Below are positions 8,500-16,041 of a DNA stretch of 64,000 nucleotides, piece after piece (within the stretch, counting starts at the first letter, position 1; each line of letters opens with the position of its first letter). Location: NCBI GenBank assembly GCA_023151115.1, contig JAKLJP010000014.1, positions 62,001-126,000 of the forward strand, read 5' to 3'. The DNA comes from Anaerolineae bacterium (GTDB lineage Bacteria > Chloroflexota > Anaerolineae > 4572-78 > J111). The notes beneath the pieces were generated by a model. That model was not told the DNA's origin. It saw only the letters and a program-made list of their open reading frames with translations, and searched no databases. The translations under genes and the position numbers were made by a program.

Positions 8500-8718
8500 A
8501 TGAAAGAAAATCTAACTGTTTCCCAGCCGGGTGGGTCTGCCGTGACACCGGCTGCACCCTCGCCGGAAGTGATGGCGGTTATTTCGGCGGCGGTAGCGGT
8601 AACCCTGGGCCAAAAAGCCCGCATTCGTCGTGTTCGTTACTGGCGCGCCCGGCCTACCAGCGCATGGGCGGTTCAGGGCCGTATTTCGATTATGAATTCT
8701 CACGGAACAAGACGTTAA
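8500..8718 (+). CDS. Small accessory subunit of the carboxyltransferase operon (MmdC/OadG-like tail)
   Basis: 72 residues with a clear AGGAGG site at 8483-8488. The sequence has a Pro/Ala-rich head, a predicted helix (PEVMAVISAAVAVTLG), a basic stretch (RIRRVRYWRARPTSAWAVQG) and an ending IMNSHGTRR. This arrangement resembles the soluble C-terminal part of decarboxylase gamma subunits and the small proteins that accompany acyl-CoA carboxylases and decarboxylases, without the membrane helix. An assembly role between 12S and the other subunits is inferred. A dispersed palindrome separates it from the biotin carrier gene. Confidence 0.65.
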   Translation: MKENLTVSQPGGSAVTPAAPSPEVMAVISAAVAVTLGQKARIRRVRYWRARPTSAWAVQGRISIMNSHGTRR

Positions 8719-8733
8719 GCCGTTACCAAAAAC

Positions 8734-8855
8734 AGCTGCTACTCAGGTTCATGTCATTTCGAGCGACGAAGGAGCGAGAAATCCCCAGGGTGCAACAGGT
8801 AAAAGTAAGGTGTTGGGGATTTCTCCGTGCGGTCGAAATGACATGCCTGGCAGTT
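8734..8855. repeat. Dispersed palindromic element, GTCATTTCGA family, copy 2
   Basis: Arms ATGTCATTTCGA (8751-8762) and TCGAAATGACAT (8833-8844) are perfectly complementary; inner parts (GAGAAATCCCC and GGGGATTTCTC) also pair. It sits inside the transcarboxylase operon, between the small subunit and biotin carrier genes, so it may affect relative expression or mRNA stability. Confidence 0.85.
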
Positions 8856-8883
8856 ATTTTAATTTAACAAAAGGATTCTTGAG

Positions 8884-9294
8884 ATGAAAAAGTTACGTGT
8901 CACCGTGAATGGTGTTAGTTATGAAGTTGAAGTTGAAATCTTGGAAGATAGTGACGGGAGCGGGCCGGCTGCCTATAGTCTGCCTGCGGCCAGCGTGCCC
9001 CAGGTGGCTCCACCGGCAGCTAAACCGGCGTCTGCGCCGGCTGCCCCCCCCGCCGCTCCGGCCACGCCGGCTGCTGCCTCGGCTAATGAAGTCGTCTCAC
9101 CCATTGCAGGCGTGGCTCGTAAGATCAATGTCACCGTAGGCGATATCGTTAAACAAAATCAGCCGGTGGTGGTGGTTGAGGCGATGAAAATGAATACCAA
9201 CATCAACGCGCGGGTGGCCGGCAAGGTTAAAGAAATTAAGATCAAAGTGGGCGAGCCTATCCAAAAAGGCCAAGTTTTACTTATTTTGGAGTAG
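8884..9294 (+). CDS. Biotin carboxyl carrier protein (1.3S-type)
   Basis: 136 residues. A short N-terminal segment (KKLRVTVNGVSYEVEVE) matches the 1.3S subunit of transcarboxylase and the OAD/MMD gamma-type carriers. A long Ala/Pro linker (about residues 38-74) follows, then a biotinyl/lipoyl domain with the biotinylation motif VEAMKMNT, Lys being the modified residue. It carries the carboxyl group between the 12S and 5S-type sites. It is placed eight bases before the 5S-type gene, with an AAGGA site upstream of its own start. Confidence 0.95.
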   Translation: MKKLRVTVNGVSYEVEVEILEDSDGSGPAAYSLPAASVPQVAPPAAKPASAPAAPPAAPATPAAASANEVVSPIAGVARKINVTVGDIVKQNQPVVVVEAMKMNTNINARVAGKVKEIKIKVGEPIQKGQVLLILE

Positions 9295-9302
9295 AAATAA
9301 CT

Positions 9303-10784
9303 ATGACTACCAATTCTCAGTTTGTAGATGTTACGTTGCGCGACGGCCATCAAAGCCTGGCCGCCACCCGTATGACCACCGCCCAGGCCATGCGGGTTCT
9401 GCCGATGATTAACGATGCCGGGTTTGCTGCCCTGGAATTATGGGGTGGGGCTACCCTGGATAGCTGTATCCGATTTTTGGACGAAGACCCGTGGGAGCGG
9501 CTGGTCACATTTAAGGAGACTTTGGGCGGCAGTGAAAAAATCCGCTGCCTGCTGCGGGGACAAAATCTTTTTGGCTACCAGCCCGCCGCCGATGATCTGG
9601 TGATTTCCTTTGTCAAGGAGGCTGTCGTCAACGGGGTGGGGCTAATGCGAATTTTTGACGCCCTGAATGACTTTCGTAATCTGCAAATCCCCATTCTGGC
9701 TACTAAAGCAGCCGGGGGTAGGGTTGAAGGAACTCTGTCTTACACCACCAGCCCCGTTCACACCACTGACTATTTTATAGATTTTGCCAAAAAATTGGAA
9801 GCCGAAGGCTCGGACCAGATTGCCATCAAAGATATGGCCGGTTTGCTCTATCCTACCGACGCGCTCGACCTGTTTAAGGGGCTAAAACAAAATATCTCGG
9901 CGCCGATCACCTTCCACAGCCACAGCACCACCGGGGTGGCGACGCTGTCTGCTGTGATGGCCATGCACCATAAGCTTGACTATATTGATACGGCCATCAC
10001 GCCTTTTTCCGAAGGAACCTCGCACCCGGCGATTGAAGTGTTGATTGTCTTTGCCGAGGAGATGGGCATTGATCACGGCCTGGATAAGGCGCTGATTCTG
10101 AAAATTCAGGCCGAGTTGTTTAATATCTTTGCAGAGCTAAAAAAGTTTATTCCGGCCTATGGCAAATTTTACCGGCCGGTTCGGTATGAAGATATTGACC
10201 GGAAACAGGTCAATCAGATCATCGAACTGGTTGTTAAAGACGATAAAGCGGCCATTGAACAGGCCATCCCTTTGATGCGCCGCTTGCTGGCAGATTTGAA
10301 TTATCCCGACTATGACGACAAGATTTTTGAAGCCCAGGTGCCGGGCGGAATGTTGAGCAACCTGTACAATCAGATGAAGGAGATGGGCCAACTGGAACTC
10401 ATGGACCAGGTTCTGGCCGAAATTCCCCAGGTGCGGGCCGACGCCGGTTATGTCCCCCTGGTGACGCCTACCAGCCAGATTGTCGGCTCTCAAGCCGCCT
10501 TTAACGTGATGAACGGCCGCTATACCTTGGTTTCTGAGCCGTTTAAGATGATTTTCCGAGGCGAGTTTGGCCGCACCCCCGCGCCGGTCAATCCCGACGT
10601 AGCCGCCCTGGTGCTGGACCCGGATGATGAGATCAAACGCTACCGCCCCGCTTCGTATCTTTTGCCGGTTTTGGAAGATCAATATGATCTGCCTTTTGTC
10701 AAAACTCACAAAGATTTACTGCTCTATCTGCTGTTCGGCCAGGCGGCAGAAACCTTTCTTCAAAAGAAGTATGGTTTGAGTTAA
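9303..10784 (+). CDS. Transcarboxylase 5S-type / OadA-type carboxyltransferase subunit
   Basis: 493 residues with a DRE-TIM-like barrel and the conserved carboxylase domain. Metal and catalytic signatures are present: VTLRDGHQSLAATRM (metal Asp), WGGATLDSCIRFL, LRGQNLFGY, IKDMAG (the Lys carbamylated in the 5S family) and FHSHSTTG (metal His pair). The C-terminal part has VPGGMLSNL and TPTSQIVGSQAAFNV. It should transfer CO2 between carboxybiotin and pyruvate/oxaloacetate. There is no C-terminal biotinyl domain, unlike OadA or pyruvate carboxylase subunit B of many bacteria; the separate carrier gene upstream supplies it, as in Propionibacterium transcarboxylase. It is the last gene of the operon. 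Confidence 0.9.
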   Translation: MTTNSQFVDVTLRDGHQSLAATRMTTAQAMRVLPMINDAGFAALELWGGATLDSCIRFLDEDPWERLVTFKETLGGSEKIRCLLRGQNLFGYQPAADDLVISFVKEAVVNGVGLMRIFDALNDFRNLQIPILATKAAGGRVEGTLSYTTSPVHTTDYFIDFAKKLEAEGSDQIAIKDMAGLLYPTDALDLFKGLKQNISAPITFHSHSTTGVATLSAVMAMHHKLDYIDTAITPFSEGTSHPAIEVLIVFAEEMGIDHGLDKALILKIQAELFNIFAELKKFIPAYGKFYRPVRYEDIDRKQVNQIIELVVKDDKAAIEQAIPLMRRLLADLNYPDYDDKIFEAQVPGGMLSNLYNQMKEMGQLELMDQVLAEIPQVRADAGYVPLVTPTSQIVGSQAAFNVMNGRYTLVSEPFKMIFRGEFGRTPAPVNPDVAALVLDPDDEIKRYRPASYLLPVLEDQYDLPFVKTHKDLLLYLLFGQAAETFLQKKYGLS

Positions 10785-10826
10785 CCCTTTAGCTATTTTG
10801 AAGTTAGACAGTTTAAATTATTTTTT

Positions 10827-10894
10827 AACCACAGATGGCACAGATTTCACAAAATTCTTGTCATTTTTCTGTGAAATTTGTGAAATCTGTGGTT
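10827..10894. terminator. Inverted repeat between convergent genes
   Basis: AACCACAGATggCACAGATTTCAC faces GTGAAATCTGTGGTT with further pairing toward the loop. T runs lie on both sides (TTTTTT before, TTTTTAG after), so it can terminate transcripts from the transcarboxylase operon and from the cyclase gene. The ACCACAGAT motif is typical of dispersed repeats. Confidence 0.7.
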
Positions 10895-10899
10895 AGTTT

Positions 10900-12828
10900 T
10901 TAGATACAATGCTTCGGCGGAAGGGTTAGCCGAAACAGGCTGAAATGCTCGTCAAAGCCTTTGATTGAGGTGGCAAAGGGGGCGACGTTGACGCCGAGGG
11001 TGTCGAGCAGGTGAGCTACGGCGGGGTCATGTCGCAGTTTTTCGGAAACAATCACATCGCCGCCCTTGCTCTGGTCCTGTAAACGGGCGGCAAGGTTAAC
11101 GGTCGTGCCAAAGTAATCCAGCCGGTCGTTGAGGTTGACGGCCAGGCACGGCCCCTGGTGCAGCCCCAGTTTGATAATCAGCGGCTCGTTGAGGTGGCTG
11201 GCGTTGAAGTCGTTGATCTGCTGTTGAATCGCCAGGGCTGCGCCAACCCCTTTGGCCGGGTCGGCAAAGACGGCCATAATCGCATCGCCAATCGTTTTAA
11301 CAATCGCCCCCTCATAATCCCGGATAATCCGCTGCAAAAAAGCAAACTGCTCGCGGACCAGGGCATAAGAAGCCGCATCCCCCCACCGATTATACATCGC
11401 CGTTGAACCAACCAAATCAGAAAAGAGAATAGTGACGCTCTGCACCCCAATCTCTTCGCCGGGCCGGAGCACCTCATCGCTAAACAAGTCGCGGAAATGC
11501 TGGAGGGCTGTCACCTGGGCGGCGGTGGCGGCGTCGGCGTACCAGGCGGCCTGTTCAAGATAGATGCGCTGCGGGTAGCCGGCGTTGTTGGTGAGGGTCA
11601 GGGTGATTTCTGGGCACGAGTTTTTGGCTTGAGGGGGGGCCGGCTGCGCGACGGCCTCAATCATCTCCCCATTGGTTTTGGCGGACAGCGAAATAAGCGG
11701 GGTTTGCCACTCGACCGGGGCTTCGACGCCGGGGCGCTGGGTGCGGAAGCGGTAGCGGCCCGGTTCCAGGTTGACCTGCAAGCGGCGCGTTTCGCCCGGC
11801 TGGATAATCTGGTGGACTAAAATGTGGGGGGTCACCATAGGGCCGCCGACACAGTAGGACCCATCGTGAACTGCCCGTATTTGGGGATGGGGGGTAAAGG
11901 TAAGCTCGACATTCTGGGAAAAGTCGACCTCAAAATTTATGTTACAGGTGGCGCAGTGAACTCCTTTGCTCACTTCATCAAGCGAAGCGGCCTTGCTTTT
12001 AACGCCGCGACATAAGGGACAGAGCAGGTCCCAGCGTAGGTTCAGCAACCCCAACTTGGCCGCAGAAAGGCACATTTCTAAAATGGCCCGGCGGGGCGCC
12101 TGCCAGGCGTCGGCCAACACATAGGGCCGGATACGGGCCAGATTGACATCGGCTTCGGTAACAATCAAATCGGCCAGATGCTGTACCCACCGCAGGTCAT
12201 GGCCCTGACTGGCGAGCTGTTGAGTTAATTCCTGCAGCCGGGCCTGGCCGGCTTCAGTCAAGGGAATTATTTTAAGAGGAAAAGGCTGGTGGGTTTGCTG
12301 TTGGAGAAAAGCATCAATAGTGCGGAAAACGTGCCCAAAATTGCGCTGCATCTCCCAGCCAAATTGGTAAGGGATGCCCAGCAGCCCAATCAGGTTAGCA
12401 GGGGTTACATCCACCTCATATTTGAGGATGGCGCCATTTTCATGGGGCTGCAACTGCAAGTGGGCGCGAGTTTCGGCCAGGGGACCGTGACTGAAGGTGC
12501 GGACGTTTCTAAATTCCTGTTCTCGCACCCATTCAAAGGGATGATCTTCAAACTCAACGGTCAGGCCGAAGCGGCCGGTGCGGGCAGTCAAGCGGCTGCC
12601 GCCCGTATCCAGTGGTGTTTCAAGGTAAGCGATGATAGGCAGGTGGGCCGCCTGATTAAAGCGTTGGGTATCGGCCACATAAGGCCACAGCGCTTCCGGC
12701 GAGCTTTTGAGCTGCCACTGCCAGCGGTAGGTAAATGTTTTCCAGGCCATCAAAGATTTAGGGACAATTTGTTTGAACTGTGAGTTAAAGTGTAACACAA
12801 AGTTTTGGACGCTGCTATAGGATAACAT
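10900..12828 (-). CDS. Class III adenylate/guanylate cyclase with SRPBCC and zinc-ribbon domains
   Basis: 642 residues. Residues about 30-190 look like an SRPBCC/polyketide-cyclase fold. The middle contains a four-Cys zinc ribbon (CPLC ... CATC) within a DUF5939-like region. The C-terminal part (about 455-635) is a class III cyclase domain with metal-binding FSDLVGSTAMY and TIGDAIMAVF, substrate Lys in VKTIGDA and transition-state residues in TTVNLAARLQ. The Lys and the general pattern suggest ATP, so cAMP is the likely product. No membrane segment is visible. An alternative start lies 26 codons downstream (MAWKTFTYRW). It converges on the transcarboxylase operon, whose upstream region has a Crp-like site. 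Confidence 0.88.
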   Translation of the reverse strand: MLSYSSVQNFVLHFNSQFKQIVPKSLMAWKTFTYRWQWQLKSSPEALWPYVADTQRFNQAAHLPIIAYLETPLDTGGSRLTARTGRFGLTVEFEDHPFEWVREQEFRNVRTFSHGPLAETRAHLQLQPHENGAILKYEVDVTPANLIGLLGIPYQFGWEMQRNFGHVFRTIDAFLQQQTHQPFPLKIIPLTEAGQARLQELTQQLASQGHDLRWVQHLADLIVTEADVNLARIRPYVLADAWQAPRRAILEMCLSAAKLGLLNLRWDLLCPLCRGVKSKAASLDEVSKGVHCATCNINFEVDFSQNVELTFTPHPQIRAVHDGSYCVGGPMVTPHILVHQIIQPGETRRLQVNLEPGRYRFRTQRPGVEAPVEWQTPLISLSAKTNGEMIEAVAQPAPPQAKNSCPEITLTLTNNAGYPQRIYLEQAAWYADAATAAQVTALQHFRDLFSDEVLRPGEEIGVQSVTILFSDLVGSTAMYNRWGDAASYALVREQFAFLQRIIRDYEGAIVKTIGDAIMAVFADPAKGVGAALAIQQQINDFNASHLNEPLIIKLGLHQGPCLAVNLNDRLDYFGTTVNLAARLQDQSKGGDVIVSEKLRHDPAVAHLLDTLGVNVAPFATSIKGFDEHFSLFRLTLPPKHCI

Positions 12829-12953
12829 GGGGAGAGGCTCCGCTCTTGGCCGAAATCAATTGGTAAAGTTCAGTAGCCTCAGTTTAGGCTAACTCAGGCC
12901 GATTTTCCAGACCAAAAAGTATTCATTTTTTGCTCACTTTGACGGGGGAAGTT

Positions 12954-13020
12954 TGGAGGGTTGGAAGGATGGAAGGTTGGTAAGGGGAGATTGCCCTATC
13001 TTCCAACCTTCCATTTTTCC
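12954..13020. repeat. GGAAGGTTGG-type hairpin repeat
   Basis: Arms ATGGAAGGTTGG (12969-12980) and CCAACCTTCCAT (13003-13014) are perfectly complementary. It lies just downstream of the LysM gene at 13023 and may serve as its terminator. Confidence 0.75.
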
Positions 13021-13022
13021 CT

Positions 13023-14159
13023 CTATCGCCATTCGACGGTGCGGGGTTCGGCGGGATTGGTGAGATTGATGCCGGTGGGGGAACCATCGGGGTTGCTGCC
13101 GGTTTGGCGCTTAACGACCACCGTCCAGGTGATGAAGCCATTGGCCGGGCGCTCCTCTACAGTGATGCGCCAACTGCTGTTCTTGAGCCAGGTTTCGGTC
13201 TGGGCGCCGTTGGCCCAGGTGAGCTGCAAAACGTAAAATTCATCGGGGGCCAGCAGGCTGGTGGCGGTCCAATTAAACAGAAGGGTTGGCGCATCCACCA
13301 CTTCGTTGGCGGTGGGGCTGAGGAGGTTGGGGCTGGTATAGGCTGAGGTCGCTGTGGCGGTGGGCGTCGGTGGCAGGGTAGGGGTAGCGGTGGGCGTCGG
13401 CGGAGCCAGCGGAACAATAATTTCCTGGCCCGGATAGATTAAATCGAGAATGGTATCGGGATTGGCGGCATAAATGCCCTCGATTGTAGTTTCGTGGTCT
13501 ATGGCAATACCCAGCAAGGTATCGCCCGGCTGGACAACGTAAACGACGGTTTGAATCGACTCGGTGGCTTCCGCGCCGGGAGTCGCGCTGACGCCTGAAG
13601 GGATGAGCAGTTTCTGCCCCACCTGAAGATTATTCACATCGTCAATGTTGTTGAGCCGCATAATTTCTTCTACCGTCACGCCGTACTCGAAGGCAATGGA
13701 AGAGGGATTATCCCCTGATTCTACTGTGTGAATGCGAGGGGTTGGTGTTGCCGTAGCTGTTGGCGTGGCGGTGGGTAGGGGCGTATTTGTGGGCAGGGGG
13801 GGTAAGGTGGCGGTGGCGGTGCGAGTGGGGGTGGGGATGGGGCTGGTCGGTTGGATCGCTACCTCTTCGGCGCTGGCATAAAAATTGCCCTGATAGCGAG
13901 CAACCCCGACTACAATCCCGCCGATAATCAACAGGCCCAGGCCAATCCCTATCCAGGAGCCGCTAAAAATGGAGGTTTTGAGGGGTAGCGTGTCCACCGG
14001 CTTGCCGCACATCATACAGGTGACGGCTTTTTCAGCGGCGGGAGCGCCACAATTCAAACAGCGGCGCTGGCGATGATAATAGGCGGTTGGTTTGCCACAG
14101 ATGGGGCAGCGGGTAGCATGAGCCGCTAACTCGGCCCCGCAAGCTGAACATTCGGTCAT
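13023..14159 (-). CDS. Membrane-anchored zinc-ribbon / double-LysM protein
   Basis: 378 residues. The cytoplasmic N terminus has two zinc ribbons (CSACGAEL...CPICGKP and CLNCGAP...CMMCGKP). One membrane helix (about 68-90, IGIGLGLLIIGGIVVGVA) follows, then a Thr/Pro-rich linker, a first LysM domain (about 143-190, HTVESGDNPSSIA and GQKLLIPS), a second LysM (about 205-255, VVQPGDTLLGIA and GQEIIVPL), another Thr/Pro linker and a C-terminal beta-rich domain. LysM domains bind peptidoglycan or chitin-like sugars, so the outer part is probably attached to the wall. It lies 43 bases downstream of the PTPS-related gene cluster on the same strand. Confidence 0.88.
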   Translation of the reverse strand: MTECSACGAELAAHATRCPICGKPTAYYHRQRRCLNCGAPAAEKAVTCMMCGKPVDTLPLKTSIFSGSWIGIGLGLLIIGGIVVGVARYQGNFYASAEEVAIQPTSPIPTPTRTATATLPPLPTNTPLPTATPTATATPTPRIHTVESGDNPSSIAFEYGVTVEEIMRLNNIDDVNNLQVGQKLLIPSGVSATPGAEATESIQTVVYVVQPGDTLLGIAIDHETTIEGIYAANPDTILDLIYPGQEIIVPLAPPTPTATPTLPPTPTATATSAYTSPNLLSPTANEVVDAPTLLFNWTATSLLAPDEFYVLQLTWANGAQTETWLKNSSWRITVEERPANGFITWTVVVKRQTGSNPDGSPTGINLTNPAEPRTVEWR

Positions 14160-14202
14160 AACGGAGACCTATTATTATTGATCGGGCCGGAATTGTCAAT
14201 TA

Positions 14203-16041
14203 TCAGGGGTCGGGGGTTAGGGAACGGTGTAAGAGGCGCGACCAGAAGGAAAGACCCATGAGGCTCAGTAGGGCCAGACCGCTGATAATTGTGCCGATGG
14301 TGCGGGGAGGCGTGCTGCCCATCCGCAACTGCACCATGTGTTCGCCCGCGGGCAGGTCTACCGTTATCAGGCCAAAGGGCGGTTCGGGCCGGTGGAGGAG
14401 AGGCTGACCGGCGAGCGTGACCTGCCAGCCGGGGTAATCGTAGGTGTAAAATTGCAGTGTGACCGGCTCGGCGGCCACAACTTTGACCCGGCTTGATGCG
14501 CCGCCCCGGTGCAGCGTCTCCACTGTGCCTGGCCCGGCGATAATGGCGGCGGCAGTTAGCGGCTCGCCGTTTAGGTATTTCTGTTCTAAAGGACTGGTTT
14601 GAGGCTGCTCCTGCGTGACCGCTACCATCCCGACCCGGTCCACAATCGAGGCTCGATCCCAGTTGACCACCGCTAGGGGGGTTTCGGCCCAGGCCGGAAT
14701 TTCGGTGTATTGGGGTTGGGTATAGGGCAAGGAGGCCAGGATAACGACGAGGCAGAGAAGATAGACGTGGAGCGTAGAAGATGGTAGATGGAAGATAGTA
14801 GATAGAGGATTGGAGGGTGAATTTTTAGGATCGGTTAACCATTGACCGTTGACTGTTGCTTGTTGACGATTTCCCTCGGCCAGGAGAGAGCCGGCGACGA
14901 CGGCGATGGTGAAGGCGGTCATGCCCAGCAGCCGCCAGGGGAACTGGACCAGGGTGGCGATAGGCATAACTTGCCAGGTGGGTTCGGCTAGGGGGGACAT
15001 CAAAAAAATTACCGCCAGGGTGGCGATAAAGAAAAAGAGAGCGATACCTCGGTGGGGAAAGGACCGGGTCAGCATATTAATCAGAGCAAAAGCGACCAGC
15101 GCCATCCCGGCAATGCCTAATTGAAAAGAAAAATCATCGGCCAGACCTACCCCGGCATAGCCGTAACCCCATTCGGGCGAAAACAACTGGGCAAAATAAA
15201 CAAAGTGCTGCAAATAGTTATAGCTGCCGCTGGTCCACTGTTCGATTTTGATGTAGTGGGTTTCGGCGATAACTGGAATAAGGTAGATGGCAGCCAGGGC
15301 CAAGCCCAGCGCTCCGGCAGCAAACGCGGTTGCGCTGGTCGAAATGAGCGGTCGGAATCTGAGTTTAGTTTTGGACAAAATCAGCACCAGTAGGTAGACG
15401 ACTAAAAAAGGGCTAAAGGTGAAAAAAGTGGTGTGGTGAGTCAACGCTAACAGGCCGTAGGTTAAGCCGGCCAGAGCTACCCGGCGTGGGGAAGGAGCAG
15501 CGCAAAGTTCGGTGAAGGCCCAGAAAATAAACGGAATCAGGGCCAGGGCCACAAATTCGGCATAGGCGCTGCGCACAAAAATTTCGACCAGGCGAAAAGG
15601 GGCATACATATATACGACTGCCGCCAACAGCCCGGCGCGGGGGCCAAACAATCGTTGGGTAAAGCTATACATACCCAGCCCGGAGGCGATAATGGCCAGA
15701 ACATACATTGTTTTGATGGCGCTGGTAAAGCTTAGTCCCAGCAGATGGAGGATTTCTGCTGCGTAAAAGGCCAGCGGCGCGTACATGTTGAACAGGGGAT
15801 ACCCGTAACCAAAAGCAAAATCGGGCGACCAGCGCGGCCACCAAAAGCCGTCGCGAAAGGTTTGGTCAAATTCAACCAGGAAAAAAACGCTGTGCTTGGC
15901 ATCGTGGGCGTTAAAAAAGTAGGCCGGGGTGAGCAATGGTCCCCAGGCGAAGATAGACAGCGCCAGGATTAGCCAAAGTGGGAGGAGGTGAGGCGAGGAG
16001 GCGAGGATACGGATAATTTTTAACTTTACAGAGAGTGTCAT
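14203..16041 (-). CDS. Multi-pass membrane protein, PTPS-related domain (possible glycosyltransferase)
   Basis: 612 residues with about 12 hydrophobic segments. It shares with its two upstream neighbours the pattern GHDAKHS-like YFFNAHDAKHSVFFLVEF, then WSPDFAFGYGYPLFNMYAPL, typical of the 6-pyruvoyl-tetrahydropterin-synthase-related membrane family. Members resemble GT-C glycosyltransferases (acidic residue in the first outer loop, many spans) and may use lipid-linked sugars; function is inferred only. The C-terminal extracytoplasmic domain ends with LAGQPLLHRPEPPFGLITVD-like beta structure and a final helix. Residues 388-426 are a repeat-derived insertion. Its start shares one base with the stop of the upstream paralogue (TAATG). 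Confidence 0.78.
   Translation of the reverse strand: MTLSVKLKIIRILASSPHLLPLWLILALSIFAWGPLLTPAYFFNAHDAKHSVFFLVEFDQTFRDGFWWPRWSPDFAFGYGYPLFNMYAPLAFYAAEILHLLGLSFTSAIKTMYVLAIIASGLGMYSFTQRLFGPRAGLLAAVVYMYAPFRLVEIFVRSAYAEFVALALIPFIFWAFTELCAAPSPRRVALAGLTYGLLALTHHTTFFTFSPFLVVYLLVLILSKTKLRFRPLISTSATAFAAGALGLALAAIYLIPVIAETHYIKIEQWTSGSYNYLQHFVYFAQLFSPEWGYGYAGVGLADDFSFQLGIAGMALVAFALINMLTRSFPHRGIALFFFIATLAVIFLMSPLAEPTWQVMPIATLVQFPWRLLGMTAFTIAVVAGSLLAEGNRQQATVNGQWLTDPKNSPSNPLSTIFHLPSSTLHVYLLCLVVILASLPYTQPQYTEIPAWAETPLAVVNWDRASIVDRVGMVAVTQEQPQTSPLEQKYLNGEPLTAAAIIAGPGTVETLHRGGASSRVKVVAAEPVTLQFYTYDYPGWQVTLAGQPLLHRPEPPFGLITVDLPAGEHMVQLRMGSTPPRTIGTIISGLALLSLMGLSFWSRLLHRSLTPDP
14763..14880. repeat. In-frame repeat block in the 612-residue membrane protein gene
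   Basis: Contains AGATGGTAGATGGAAGATAG and AACCATTGACCGTTGACTG runs, the same vocabulary as intergenic repeats. It encodes residues 388-426 (with NGQW and STIFHLPSST) in a loop. The paralogue at 18016-19713 has only a short linker there. Confidence 0.7.
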
